This document shows positions 33,701 through 41,917 of a stretch of DNA of 64,000 nucleotides, piece by piece (position 1 is the first letter of the stretch; every line of letters starts with the position of its first letter). Made by a program: the position numbers and the translations under genes. This DNA comes from Lewinellaceae bacterium (GTDB lineage Bacteria > Bacteroidota > Bacteroidia > Chitinophagales > Saprospiraceae): contig JACJYR010000005.1 in NCBI GenBank assembly GCA_020636005.1, forward strand, positions 372,001 to 436,000. The letters are read 5' to 3'. The notes under the pieces are model-generated. The model searched no databases. It was given only the letters and a program-made list of their open reading frames with translations, and had not been told where the DNA came from.

Positions 33701-36700
33701 GAAACATCTGGGCCGGGCTTTTTAGATCGTAGCGTTTGATGACGGTATAGTTTTCAGAAACCTGTGGCAGGCTGTCTTGTAGCACATGATTCTCTTCCCC
33801 TGAGCATTTTACAATGTCGTACAGTTTGTTGGGGTATCTGATGGTTGCGCCGTCCGTTGGGCCACTCCCGCCCCCAATGAAGGTGGAATCTGGGCAAGGC
33901 ATGGTCTGCGTTGGGTCGCATTGTGCCCCACAATCACAGGGGACATAACAGTCTATGTTAATCTCGTTGGTAAAGCGGATATTGAGCAGTTGGGGCAGCG
34001 AAAGCAGGTAATCGCCACATTCACCACAGTTGGTGCCGGTTGGGTCGTCTGGTGGCACCACGCATTCAGCCGTATCGAGCAGTTCCATTTTGCCTGGGGC
34101 GTTGATCATGGTCAACCAACCACGCTCGTTGTAGGCATAATTGCTGATGGCCAGTCCGCCCGCCACTTTGCTCTTTAGCTGGTCTTTGGTGTTGTAATAA
34201 TAAGTACCAATGATCTGGTCACCAAGAGAGGGTACGCCGTACACTTTGATGTTGTGGCTGTGCTCTACTTTCCTACCGCCATGGTCGAAGATAATAGAGT
34301 CGGTGGTTTCTATTCCCAGTTGGCCGCTGTGTAACCTATGTGTATTGGTCAAATGATCGGCTATGTCAATGTTAAATTCATACCGGTCAGTGCCGAGGAG
34401 GGATCCGGACTCAGTGGCCCTTATCCTGCCGAATGCGTCAAAGCAGTGGCGGGAGGGGATGCTGCCGTCAATGGCACCGTTCTCGTTAATGATGGCGGCA
34501 GTGGTAGCGGTCAGCTTGCCCCAGGGGGTATAGGTTGAGTTGCAGTTTCCAATGGCATTGTTTACATCGTAAGTGTTGGTGATAAGTTCTTCGCCAATAG
34601 CGAAATTCAGTTGGGGGTCTAAATCGTTGCAGGGCCCTGGGGAATTCGGTGAGTTCTGGGTACTGAACCCTGTACGGGTGGTCCTCCCATAAATATCATA
34701 TTCGTTTACGATCCATTTGCCCGACTCTGTACGGAGGTTGGCGTCACGATAAGCCACTTGAAGGTCACGGTCGTTGTACATGTACTCCTGACAGCCCGAA
34801 CCGGGCACTTCTTTAGTCTTCAACCGGTTGCGCTTGTCGAAGGTAAACAGGTATTCCTGTTGTTCGGGGTTGGTAATCTTTACGAGGTTGTCTTTATAGT
34901 CGTAAAAATAATTGGTTACCCCTCCCATAGCATCCGTCACTTTAGACTTCCTGCCAACGATGTCGGTGTTGGTCAGGGTAGCATTGCCGTTTTCGTCGGT
35001 TACTTTGACCTGGTAATAATTGCCATCTTTCCCATAGCTGGTCATGACCGAGTTGCCATCGGGGTAGGTCTCCTTTTCCTGTCTGCCCAAGGGGCTTTTT
35101 TCGTAATCTACCTGTGTATAGGTAAGTCCCCCTTTGATGTCTGGTAAATAGACCTTTTCCACTGCCCTTCCCATGTTGTCGTAAGAAAATTTTTCCGAAA
35201 CGATGTCTTCTAATAGCGGGCCATAGCCTTTCCGCCATGTGTCGAGCGGCCTTCCAAGGCCGTCGAAGTAAGAAAAGGTAGATTGGTCGGTGAAGCCCTC
35301 GTAATCTATTTTTGTATGTACCCAGTTGCCTCCCTCCCATTCGTCCGGCATGCCATATTTATAGGTGAAGATGGTGCGGACCCTTCCTTCCCTGGCTGAT
35401 ATTTCTTTCAAGCGCATCAAGCCATCGTATTCATAGTTGGTTATCTGGTCATCAATATCTGTTATGCTTTTTAGCAGGCGGGTGCCGGGGTAGTAATCGT
35501 ACTCCCATTCAAAATCGACATACTTTCGCTTTTTGATAAGCCCATTTGATGCCCACTCATATTCTTCCAAAGCCCACCCGTCAACGCCAGGGGCTGCTGT
35601 TGGCTTTAGTGCAAAGGTGTGTGGCAGGCCAGTGGTGGCGTACCGCTGGGTGACCTCGCCCTTCAAGGCCCAAAGGCCCTGGCCAATAGGGTTGTTGTTG
35701 GCATCGAGAGCTACCTCATAACTGTGGAACTTATAGGGGTACAGCCCTAGGCCATTGCTATCGAAATCTTTGTACTCAGTCCAAGTGCCGCTGACGATTT
35801 GGCCATCTACTTTTTTTTGTACCCTGAGCGGGATGCCTATTATATGGCTTTTGAGCATTAGCTCAATTGCCTCTGCCTCTGTGCCAGTTTGCCAATCCGC
35901 ATCGGCCGGGTAGAAATATTCGGTGCGGTGGGTCTTGCCGTCGGAGTTTTGGAAGTATTCGGCGGTGGGGAAGAGGTGGGCAGCATTGAAATCATATTCA
36001 TAATATGTTTGGGTAACTACCCCATCCCTCATGCTTTCGACAGCAGTCTGCCTGAATTTATTTTTGCTGCGGTTGTAATAGGTACTCCAGGCTAAGATGA
36101 TGGGAGAAACCCGCATGGCCTTGAAATTGACGTCCGGATAAACATCATAGAGTTCGCCATTGAAAGGGGTAATGGATTGATATTCGACAACTGCGTCCGC
36201 ACTGTTATAAGAAGCTGAATAGACCATATTGCCGGCGTTTAACCTTGGCATGGTGGGCCGGACGGGGAACTCTCCTAATTCTGGGTAGGAAGCAGGAGGG
36301 GAGGAGTTGGGGTCTTCCAATGAGAAGGTAAACTCCTTGTAACCGTTGCCGTCAAAGTTTTCCTTTACAAATTGGTAACTGATGTGATAACCTTCATAGG
36401 AACTCAACGGGACGATGCCAAAGTCCGAGAAAAATGGAAAACCGGCAAATGCAGGTGGGGTATTGCATGGAAAGTTAAAATCGTATGCCCGGCCATACAC
36501 TGGTTTTTCAAATAATATACCACTGGATTTTGAAGGTTCGGAAGGATCGCTGTATTCATAGGTCCTGACGATGTCATTGGAAGTTGATATGGCATCATGG
36601 TTTTTGATAGATTTTATCCGCAGGCCGCCAACTTTCACGTTAGTATTGGTCTCGGTAGTGACTTCTTTTTCCAGAAAGAACTTTGAACCTGCATTTGTAC

Positions 36701-38528
36701 AGGAAAGTGAAAATTTATAACTGATGTTTGGCTGCAATGCAGGTATAAGATCCAAAAGGTATCCGTAAGTAGTATCCGCAACCCAGTTGCCGCAATCATT
36801 GTTGGCAGTTTTAGTGGCAACTATTTGGTTGTTTTGGGTGATCTGAAGCTGGGCATTACCGTCACCATTACAAGGGCAATAGGTCGTAGAAGCAATTCCG
36901 TTGACCATCCATGTATATCTCAGATATGGCAAATCGGCGGCGCTAAAGGTGTAGGTGGCTTCAGTAGGTGGCAAATTGGCCGTGACACACTGGCCGCCTG
37001 GCCAGTACCAACTAAGGCCGTAAGCAGTCGGTTCGGTAGTTATTACCCCGACGGTGTCCCAATAATCGTTTGCTTCAAAGTCAAACTCCGTGGATCCCCC
37101 TGTTGGGTATGTTATTTTTTGAAGGGTGCCCCATTTCATTGGGGCCTCGTTTGTCTCCCTGTTCGACTGGCCCATCGCAACCGTTACAGGATTGTTTTGC
37201 GAAACATAATAGGTAATTTTGGTATAAGGGATGTTGAGGCCGCTCCCAACCATGTTGTTGTTTTCGTCAGCGCCGTTGTAAAACCCCCAGTGGTCAATGG
37301 CCCTGGACAAGCGGTTGGGGAGGAAATCCGGGCTTTCTGGGTTTTCGAAATAAGTAAACTCGTAGCTTGGGACAGAAATGGATTGCCCCACTGCGCAGCT
37401 AATCTCTTGTATCGATTCTAATTTTAACCGATAATCTTCCTCGCCCGCTTTTGCATAAGTTGAGTTATCTTTAAAGTACCCAGTTGTTAAATTAAATGTT
37501 TTACAAAAATCCGTATTGGCGCAATCAATTTTGATTTGATCCAATTCCCGGGCCGCGTCAAAAGCGGGGAAAGGCTTGTTGGGGTGGGCTCTTAAATCAT
37601 CCCGTACATCGCCGACCAGGAACCTAACTGTTTCCGTAGAAGTTTGGATGGTACTCAATCTTTTGCCTTCAATCCACATTGTATTGTAGCTTTCGCTGGA
37701 TCCGGCACTCGTTCTTGACGGCAAGGAGCGGTAACTATAATATTCATCGGCATATTGGAAATTAATGGAGAATTTGCCGTCGGGCGATTGGATTTTTTTA
37801 AGGTACCAGATATTCGCCGTTTTAAACATGGTCTCGTTTTCCATCAGTTCGATGGCAATGTTGCCATCGCCAATGTCGCCAAAAAGATATTTTGCCCCAT
37901 CGGGCAATGTTATTTCAAACCGTTTGAAATTATAGGGGTTTGCCGTGCCGCCATTGGCAGAGTTGCCATTTGAATAGATGGGTGTGATATTAATATCTTG
38001 CTTAGGTACCTGAACTATTTCGCCATTGGCACGGAAAAAAAACTTGCCGGAATATCCACCGGCCGAAAAAGAGAAGATATCGGCCTCTCCGTCCATGTCG
38101 CCTTGGCTTATTTCCGTGATGTCAGGCGGGTTCAGGGTGCAGCTTTGTGGAACTTGAAAATTGCTGGCAATAACTAGGTAGCCGTTCGCCCTTTCATCGG
38201 GCTTCCCCAAGGCTGACCTGCTCACTATCCCGCCTGTGTTTAGGCTCCAACCCAGGCCCGACCAGCTCGCATTTTCTCCCACCCTTACCCCAGAGCTATG
38301 GTAATCCAATGAAATGGGCAGTGAAAGGTTACCTTCAATGAGCGTATATATGGGGACGCCGATACTCGGGACGCCAGTATAATAGCTGACGGGAATGTCG
38401 CCATATTTCCCAAGGCTGGATGCGTTGGGTGGGGGCATTACCACATCTTTGACCAAATTGTTGATTGGCTGTGCATCAAGGGTAACGGCTGCCAAATAGG
38501 CGATGATGAGGGACAGTATGGGTTTCAT
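30738..38528 (-). CDS. RHS-repeat polymorphic toxin
   Basis: A 2596-residue secreted RHS/YD-repeat protein. Signal peptide MKPILSLIIAYLAAVTLDAQ, then an N-terminal beta region found in Bacteroidota RHS proteins (DYHSSGVRVGENASWSGLGW), many YD repeats (YEYDGLMRLKEISAREGRVR, YDKIGNLLEV), inserted Cys-rich segments (CGECGD, CDCGAQC, CEECTEEP) and the RHS-associated core (YYRYNGKPFDRELGLEWYMY, MYDPAVGRFTGVDPIAE), which ends at DLHG. The last ~185 residues are a variable tip ending with GAYVDPQTGQQRILSHPN and PHGHVNDRNGNRI, a His-containing toxin-like domain I cannot name with confidence. Immunity gene overlaps its stop. A pseudo-metalloprotease gene lies 35 nt upstream in the same operon. Confidence 0.88.
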   Translation of the reverse strand: MKPILSLIIAYLAAVTLDAQPINNLVKDVVMPPPNASSLGKYGDIPVSYYTGVPSIGVPIYTLIEGNLSLPISLDYHSSGVRVGENASWSGLGWSLNTGGIVSRSALGKPDERANGYLVIASNFQVPQSCTLNPPDITEISQGDMDGEADIFSFSAGGYSGKFFFRANGEIVQVPKQDINITPIYSNGNSANGGTANPYNFKRFEITLPDGAKYLFGDIGDGNIAIELMENETMFKTANIWYLKKIQSPDGKFSINFQYADEYYSYRSLPSRTSAGSSESYNTMWIEGKRLSTIQTSTETVRFLVGDVRDDLRAHPNKPFPAFDAARELDQIKIDCANTDFCKTFNLTTGYFKDNSTYAKAGEEDYRLKLESIQEISCAVGQSISVPSYEFTYFENPESPDFLPNRLSRAIDHWGFYNGADENNNMVGSGLNIPYTKITYYVSQNNPVTVAMGQSNRETNEAPMKWGTLQKITYPTGGSTEFDFEANDYWDTVGVITTEPTAYGLSWYWPGGQCVTANLPPTEATYTFSAADLPYLRYTWMVNGIASTTYCPCNGDGNAQLQITQNNQIVATKTANNDCGNWVADTTYGYLLDLIPALQPNISYKFSLSCTNAGSKFFLEKEVTTETNTNVKVGGLRIKSIKNHDAISTSNDIVRTYEYSDPSEPSKSSGILFEKPVYGRAYDFNFPCNTPPAFAGFPFFSDFGIVPLSSYEGYHISYQFVKENFDGNGYKEFTFSLEDPNSSPPASYPELGEFPVRPTMPRLNAGNMVYSASYNSADAVVEYQSITPFNGELYDVYPDVNFKAMRVSPIILAWSTYYNRSKNKFRQTAVESMRDGVVTQTYYEYDFNAAHLFPTAEYFQNSDGKTHRTEYFYPADADWQTGTEAEAIELMLKSHIIGIPLRVQKKVDGQIVSGTWTEYKDFDSNGLGLYPYKFHSYEVALDANNNPIGQGLWALKGEVTQRYATTGLPHTFALKPTAAPGVDGWALEEYEWASNGLIKKRKYVDFEWEYDYYPGTRLLKSITDIDDQITNYEYDGLMRLKEISAREGRVRTIFTYKYGMPDEWEGGNWVHTKIDYEGFTDQSTFSYFDGLGRPLDTWRKGYGPLLEDIVSEKFSYDNMGRAVEKVYLPDIKGGLTYTQVDYEKSPLGRQEKETYPDGNSVMTSYGKDGNYYQVKVTDENGNATLTNTDIVGRKSKVTDAMGGVTNYFYDYKDNLVKITNPEQQEYLFTFDKRNRLKTKEVPGSGCQEYMYNDRDLQVAYRDANLRTESGKWIVNEYDIYGRTTRTGFSTQNSPNSPGPCNDLDPQLNFAIGEELITNTYDVNNAIGNCNSTYTPWGKLTATTAAIINENGAIDGSIPSRHCFDAFGRIRATESGSLLGTDRYEFNIDIADHLTNTHRLHSGQLGIETTDSIIFDHGGRKVEHSHNIKVYGVPSLGDQIIGTYYYNTKDQLKSKVAGGLAISNYAYNERGWLTMINAPGKMELLDTAECVVPPDDPTGTNCGECGDYLLSLPQLLNIRFTNEINIDCYVPCDCGAQCDPTQTMPCPDSTFIGGGSGPTDGATIRYPNKLYDIVKCSGEENHVLQDSLPQVSENYTVIKRYDLKSPAQMFRVGTQEGEQIVDVPGLMGLAAAQGDIDIRNNDNGSRHDCEECTEEPPSCTPQELIDQQTSLNIIESNHFVTHVEQLSFPTNLMRIRLCDGREIYLFSEELKFLQGSYMILQTVTFSSEADELAVGVDANPDHMTVWAYLTLRTLEDGWFINYYKPCENNECTQVGQRMDSRSVGASVVFSTYDNQPPYDDLTSYIPGSQHSLLVDNVMWDMKYTKIRKGESEWDIGMGIPPDAVLSNYEAVMAIGEFWGCDCRVGLSDGNGLVKINGGQDFIPIGGSGLGNNSALHLVPDVTPTSAQLSNMKVVLFHQLKGMQVDGVYAKFDYTEPCDRCAQEPPACSDLEQQEQMASLDEIIQFSANVSLYVPVPSFLYRVQLCNGDEVYLLQSELAKLVGSFTILQVITINSLTQKFISDIGPGKTGQEGGADAYFSEELRYYAGDPKIPLPTPGYKNGNIAAMYWQTKGKHKMAYEFRYDDLDRLDRAWYANIYKDDNGNEVYVNSNAYAVNKIRYDKIGNLLEVLRKGPLYKCEAYGGEFPYGSEQIDQLTYTYDVDKARLLGVADGGTTAGFRHSTTYGYDNNGNITLDYGKLMAVSYNYLNLPRAISKGGPTAEETGDITYKYDATGRRLYRGVDGVLLTPNNDVSVLYGDGIELTNGIYYSVYHDEGRVTWAKYPEGLPNAPAPVFQYEAMVKDHLGNVRVTVSRKTVEDEPIIEESHYYPFGMEMEGNWRFIQDSVVDWTNYYRYNGKPFDRELGLEWYMYGARMYDPAVGRFTGVDPIAEKFPHLSAFNYASNDPISKVDLHGLQGVRRILWWAVKELIFEPAPPPPTGWVQPPRSMPSIARDNSIANVKVPSELLESGSTVTHTYNSELKIEVEETVETKLLPEKAGPAGEISPSEVEGKTPSEIDSRAKELGLEGRGPDPKNGKGAYVDPQTGQQRILSHPNSTHNGKPNPHGHVNDRNGNRIDKSGKKVVPESKEAHLPIKKENK

Positions 38529-38563
38529 ATTAAAGGGTTGAGAGTGTTTTGAAATGAAGATGG

Positions 38564-39859
38564 TTAGCGGACAATTGAAAATACCGAGTTTAGCTTCGTT
38601 TCATCCGAGAAGAGGACATTGACAAAATAGAGTCCGGGCGGCCAAATCTCACAGTTTGCTGTGACAGTTTGCAGTTTCCCTTCCAATTGGGCATTGACGG
38701 AGTGCATGTTCACACCAAAGCTGTTATAGATGTGGATGACTGCCGATGCAGCCTCCCCTTCGAGCTTGATTGTGATGGAACCCCTTGTCGGGTTCGGGTA
38801 CAGTTGCAGTTTATTGTCCCCATTTGCTTTATAGATTGATTTCCCTCTTAAGAAATCATCGCCCATGGCTATATTATCAACATCAAAGCAAACTGTGGAG
38901 GATTCTTTCAGGCCAGCCCTCGGCCCACTGCCACTTAGCATAGCTTCCATTCTGGTTTTCTGGCCATAAGTGAACATGTTTAAGGATAGATCATCGGTAT
39001 TGTCCATGAAGTTCATCCACATTTCATCAATTGGTCCCATTGGGCACAAACTGATGTGCCTTTCTCCCGAGGTTGGCATGTTATAGTTTGGCGCATTGTG
39101 GATTGGTGTGTCGTCAACATAGTCGTCCTTGCAATGCCCAGGGCCCCAAATGTCGTACAGCCCCAAATAATTCCCCATCAAGTGCGTCAAAGTCTTGCCC
39201 TCGTTATAGGGAGCAACTGAGCTGCCCCCAATTCCCAAAAAACGGTAGTCAATGACGATTCCGTCCGTTTCTACAAGCCCACCGGGCATTTGGGCATAGC
39301 CACTTGCCCCTCCATCCAGTGGAGCTACCCACACATTGATGTAGTGATCAGGATCAAAGGCATCTGCCCCCTGTAATTTGGAAGACTTAATGGCATCGTC
39401 TGTATGCCAGACAACTACCTGCGATCGCACATAATGGATGCCCGGTACCCCGCCCCCCAACGACACAGCGGCAAGGCAAAAAGAAATGCCCGTATCAGCA
39501 GCCTTTCCCGCAAAACCCTCCAGTGTATCGGCAGGGTGGTGTATTTCCCGGTCGGTGTGGCGGAAGTCCCGATTGAGCGCCTCTATTTGGGAAAGCACCT
39601 GATCTTCGCTGACCCGGGCTTCGACACTGTTATAAACAATGTGAAAGATGACAGGGAGGGTTGCTTCCACCGTATGCGGTGGCCTCTGGTATTTGGATAT
39701 TTGCCGTTCGATGGCCATTCGGTTTTCATGCAACCCAGGATGTTCCTTTTCCAGGCGCTGGTTGACATCTTGGGTGGCTATTTTGCGGTAGGGGCGTTGG
39801 GAATTGCCGCATAAAGGCAGCAGCAACAACAGAATGAGTAATAGTTGGGCTGGTTTCAT
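38564..39859 (-). CDS. Pappalysin-like M43 family protein, catalytic site lost, T9SS tail
   Basis: A 431-residue secreted protein. Signal peptide (MKPAQLLLILLLLLPLCGNS), a region matching M43 peptidases (LPVIFHIVYN..., FCLA, YINVWVAPLDGGASGYAQMP), and a C-terminal T9SS type A domain (LYPNPTRGSITIKL to the end). The zinc site should read HExxHxxGxxH; here it is THLMGNYLGLYD: H226 kept, catalytic Glu replaced by Leu227, second His by Asn230, third His by Asp236. The codons confirm it (CAC TTG ATG GGG AAT ... GAC). The Met-turn (MNFMDNTDD) is retained. So the fold is likely intact but inactive. It is the first gene of the RHS operon, so a targeting or scaffold role for the toxin is possible (inference). 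Confidence 0.88.
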   Translation of the reverse strand: MKPAQLLLILLLLLPLCGNSQRPYRKIATQDVNQRLEKEHPGLHENRMAIERQISKYQRPPHTVEATLPVIFHIVYNSVEARVSEDQVLSQIEALNRDFRHTDREIHHPADTLEGFAGKAADTGISFCLAAVSLGGGVPGIHYVRSQVVVWHTDDAIKSSKLQGADAFDPDHYINVWVAPLDGGASGYAQMPGGLVETDGIVIDYRFLGIGGSSVAPYNEGKTLTHLMGNYLGLYDIWGPGHCKDDYVDDTPIHNAPNYNMPTSGERHISLCPMGPIDEMWMNFMDNTDDLSLNMFTYGQKTRMEAMLSGSGPRAGLKESSTVCFDVDNIAMGDDFLRGKSIYKANGDNKLQLYPNPTRGSITIKLEGEAASAVIHIYNSFGVNMHSVNAQLEGKLQTVTANCEIWPPGLYFVNVLFSDETKLNSVFSIVR

Positions 39860-39872
39860 ATTTTGAGTATTT

Positions 39873-39883
39873 ATACATCTATT
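39873..39883. promoter_or_regulatory. Shared 11-mer upstream of the M43-RHS operon
   Basis: ATACATCTATT lies 14-24 bp upstream of the M43 start; its complement AATAGATGTAT occurs upstream of the small HTH gene at 40254-40264. It could be a binding site for the HTH protein. Confidence 0.35.
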
Positions 39884-40009
39884 CGGATGAAGACAATCAG
39901 GAGGGATTTGGCCTGGCCCGAGCAGTTTGATGCCCTCCCAATGCCATGCGATATCACAATACTACCCCCTCCCAGTCCCAAAAAACGGGACTGCCCATTT
40001 TTTTTTGAA

Positions 40010-40228
40010 TTAAATCCTGAATTCAAAGTCCGTCTCGAAAAAATAGCTTTGCCGTTCCCGGCAGTAGCGGATGTCGGCGCCCATAGACCGGAGCGTTTCG
40101 AGGTGCCGGAAAAGGGCCGTCCTTTTTAGCCCGAGGCGTTTGGCGAATTCTTCCGGCGGCCCCGTGGCCTTTCTTTTGATGAGGCCAGACATGCGTTGCC
40201 AGAGGTGGAGCTGTTCCAGGAAAGTCAT
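40010..40228 (-). CDS. Small winged-helix HTH protein
   Basis: A 72-residue protein consisting of little more than a DNA-binding domain: FLEQLHLWQRMSGLIKRKAT, GPPEEFAKRLGLKRTALFRH, LETLRSMGADIRYCRERQSY. The GPPEEFAKRLGLKRTALFRHL stretch (positions 23-43) is an HTH_11/DeoR-type winged helix. Such short HTH proteins are common in Bacteroidota near RHS or T9SS genes. It is encoded just upstream of the M43-RHS operon on the same strand and could regulate it. Confidence 0.75.
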   Translation of the reverse strand: MTFLEQLHLWQRMSGLIKRKATGPPEEFAKRLGLKRTALFRHLETLRSMGADIRYCRERQSYFFETDFEFRI

Positions 40229-40253
40229 GTTGTCTATTTTTTGTGGTTGAACA

Positions 40254-40264
40254 AATAGATGTAT
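40254..40264. promoter_or_regulatory. Shared 11-mer upstream of the HTH gene
   Basis: AATAGATGTAT lies 25-35 bp upstream of the HTH start, the inverted counterpart of 39873-39883. Possible autoregulatory site. Confidence 0.35.
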
Positions 40265-40778
40265 CCGTTTTTGTCAACAAGTGCCGAAAAATGGGCGGAC
40301 ACCTCTATATGCTCACCTGCACCGCTACTGCTCACTACTTCTTTGCTGCCCAAATTCCCAGCCTTGAAATGTATGGTTCGAGTTAGCTTTTTTGCACAGG
40401 CATAAGTGGCGCCGTGGTAAAAAGGACTACTTCATGATATGCCCGGAGCTGAACGCCAAGCAGAGCATAGTCAGAAATTTTCTGGCTTTTTTGCCAATCG
40501 CAAAGGAATGGCGTTGTACCTCGACGCCAAGGTATTTCAAATAATTTTTCCTGGCAACAGGAGACGATTTTTTTTCCAGAGATCAAAAAGTAAAGGATAG
40601 GCGATTGGTAAGGTGGCGTCTTTTTCCGTCCCTTCTCCAACTTTATCGGTAAGCGCCTTTAAACAAGGTAAAACCTGTTTAATTTTCGGGAGAGAGGCTT
40701 TGGCTGTAGGTGCATTAGATATGGAAGAACAGAAACTATTACCAGGAAAAGGGGATGGCACAAAAAAGGCCACGGCAC
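40265..40778. other. Intergenic region without a recognised gene
   Basis: About 510 bp. Two overlapping minus-strand ORFs of 78 and 85 codons are present, but neither has a recognisable motif, signal or operon context, and they compete for the same DNA. They could be decayed fragments. Nothing else seen. Confidence 0.5.
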
Positions 40779-40816
40779 AAAAAAGCCCTTCGGAACAGTG
40801 TCCGAAGGGCTTTTCA
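40779..40816 (-). terminator. Terminator downstream of etfA
   Basis: On the minus strand, AAAAGCCCTTCGGA and TCCGAAGGGCTTTT form a strong stem (14 bp) followed by further T residues, starting about 35 bp past the etfA stop. Confidence 0.88.
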
Positions 40817-40849
40817 TGTCCGGCAATACGTTTTGCCCGGCCCTTTCCG

Positions 40850-41806
40850 TTAGCCCGCCTTCAGCTTCTTCACGGCGGCTGTCAGCCGGGGCACTACCTC
40901 GAACAGGTCGCCCACCACGCCGTAGTCGGCCGCTTTGAAGAACGGGGCTTCCGGATCTTTGTTGATGACCACGATGGTCTTGGATTGGTTGACGCCGGCA
41001 AGGTGTTGGATAGCGCCTGAAATGCCGATGGCCACATAGAGGTTGGGGCGTATGGCGACGCCCGTCTGCCCGACGTGCTCGTGGTGGGGCCGCCAATCGG
41101 CATCGGCCACCGGGCGGGAGCAGGCGGTGGTAGCGCCCATTGCCTGGGCCAATTCTTCCACGATGCCCCAGTTCTCCGGGCCTTTCATACCACGGCCAGC
41201 AGAAACGACGGTTTCCGCTTCGGGCAGTGGCACGATGCCTTCCTGCCGCTTCACCTCCAGCACTTTGACCCTGGAAGCAGGGACTGTGATGGCCAGGTCT
41301 TCCATTGCCACATCGTTGCCAGACTTTTCGGGCCGAACCTCATTGCCGGCCAGGGAAATTATCTTCACATCGGAAGTGACGCTGTAAGTAGCGGTGGCTT
41401 TGCCAGAGTACACGCCTTTTTTCACCTTAAAGCCTCCGCTCGTTTCAGGCAATGATTTCACGGCTGACACCGAGCCTGCGTTCAGCCTGGCTGCCAGCCT
41501 GCCGATCAGGGACTTGCCGGTGGAGGTGTGTGCCAGCACGATGACTTTTGCGTCCAGTTTTTCAGCAGCCTGCGCTATCACCGAAGTATAAACCTGGCTG
41601 TCGAAATTTTTGAGGGCGGCATCAGATACGTTGTAAACTTTGGCTGCACCATATTGGCCCAGTTGGCTGCCATTTTCAACGGTTCCAAATGTCAGGGCGG
41701 CGCATTCCGTGCCGAGCATCCGGGCCGTTTTATACCCGTAGGTCACCGCCTCAAAAGCAGCTTTTTTGAAGTGGCCATTGGTAGCTTCTGCGAAAACTAA
41801 AACCAT
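40850..41806 (-). CDS. etfA: Electron transfer flavoprotein alpha subunit
   Basis: 318 residues. N-terminal Rossmann-like half beginning MVLVFAEATNGHFKKAAFEA and the C-terminal FAD-binding half: RGMKGPENWGIVEELAQAMG, RPVADADWRPHHEHVGQTGV, NLYVAIGISGAIQHLAGVNQ, and VVINKDPEAPFFKAADYGVV. These are the canonical ETF-alpha signatures. It accepts electrons from acyl-CoA dehydrogenases and passes them to ETF:quinone oxidoreductase. Co-transcribed after etfB with a 109-bp repeat-containing gap. Confidence 0.96.
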   Translation of the reverse strand: MVLVFAEATNGHFKKAAFEAVTYGYKTARMLGTECAALTFGTVENGSQLGQYGAAKVYNVSDAALKNFDSQVYTSVIAQAAEKLDAKVIVLAHTSTGKSLIGRLAARLNAGSVSAVKSLPETSGGFKVKKGVYSGKATATYSVTSDVKIISLAGNEVRPEKSGNDVAMEDLAITVPASRVKVLEVKRQEGIVPLPEAETVVSAGRGMKGPENWGIVEELAQAMGATTACSRPVADADWRPHHEHVGQTGVAIRPNLYVAIGISGAIQHLAGVNQSKTIVVINKDPEAPFFKAADYGVVGDLFEVVPRLTAAVKKLKAG

Positions 41807-41816
41807 ATTTTTAATA

Positions 41817-41917
41817 ATGAATGGTTAATGGATAATGGTTAATGGATAATGGTTAATGGTAGGCCACGTTGGGGCATTCACCATTCACCATTCACCATTT
41901 ATCAATCACCATTAGTT
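41817..41917. repeat. GGTTAATGGATAAT array and inverted CCATTCA array
   Basis: TAATGGTTAATGGATAATGG words on the left and CATTCACCATTCACCATT words on the right fill the etfB-etfA gap and can pair as a long imperfect stem. The units relate to the TTAATGG arrays at 15754 and 15955. Confidence 0.85.

Noticed and set aside
38564..39859. Active M43 metalloprotease
   Set aside because: The catalytic Glu and two of three zinc His are replaced, read directly in the codons.
40383..40773. Two overlapping minus-strand ORFs of 78 and 85 codons
   Set aside because: No homology pattern, signal peptide or operon context; kept only as an uncertain intergenic region.
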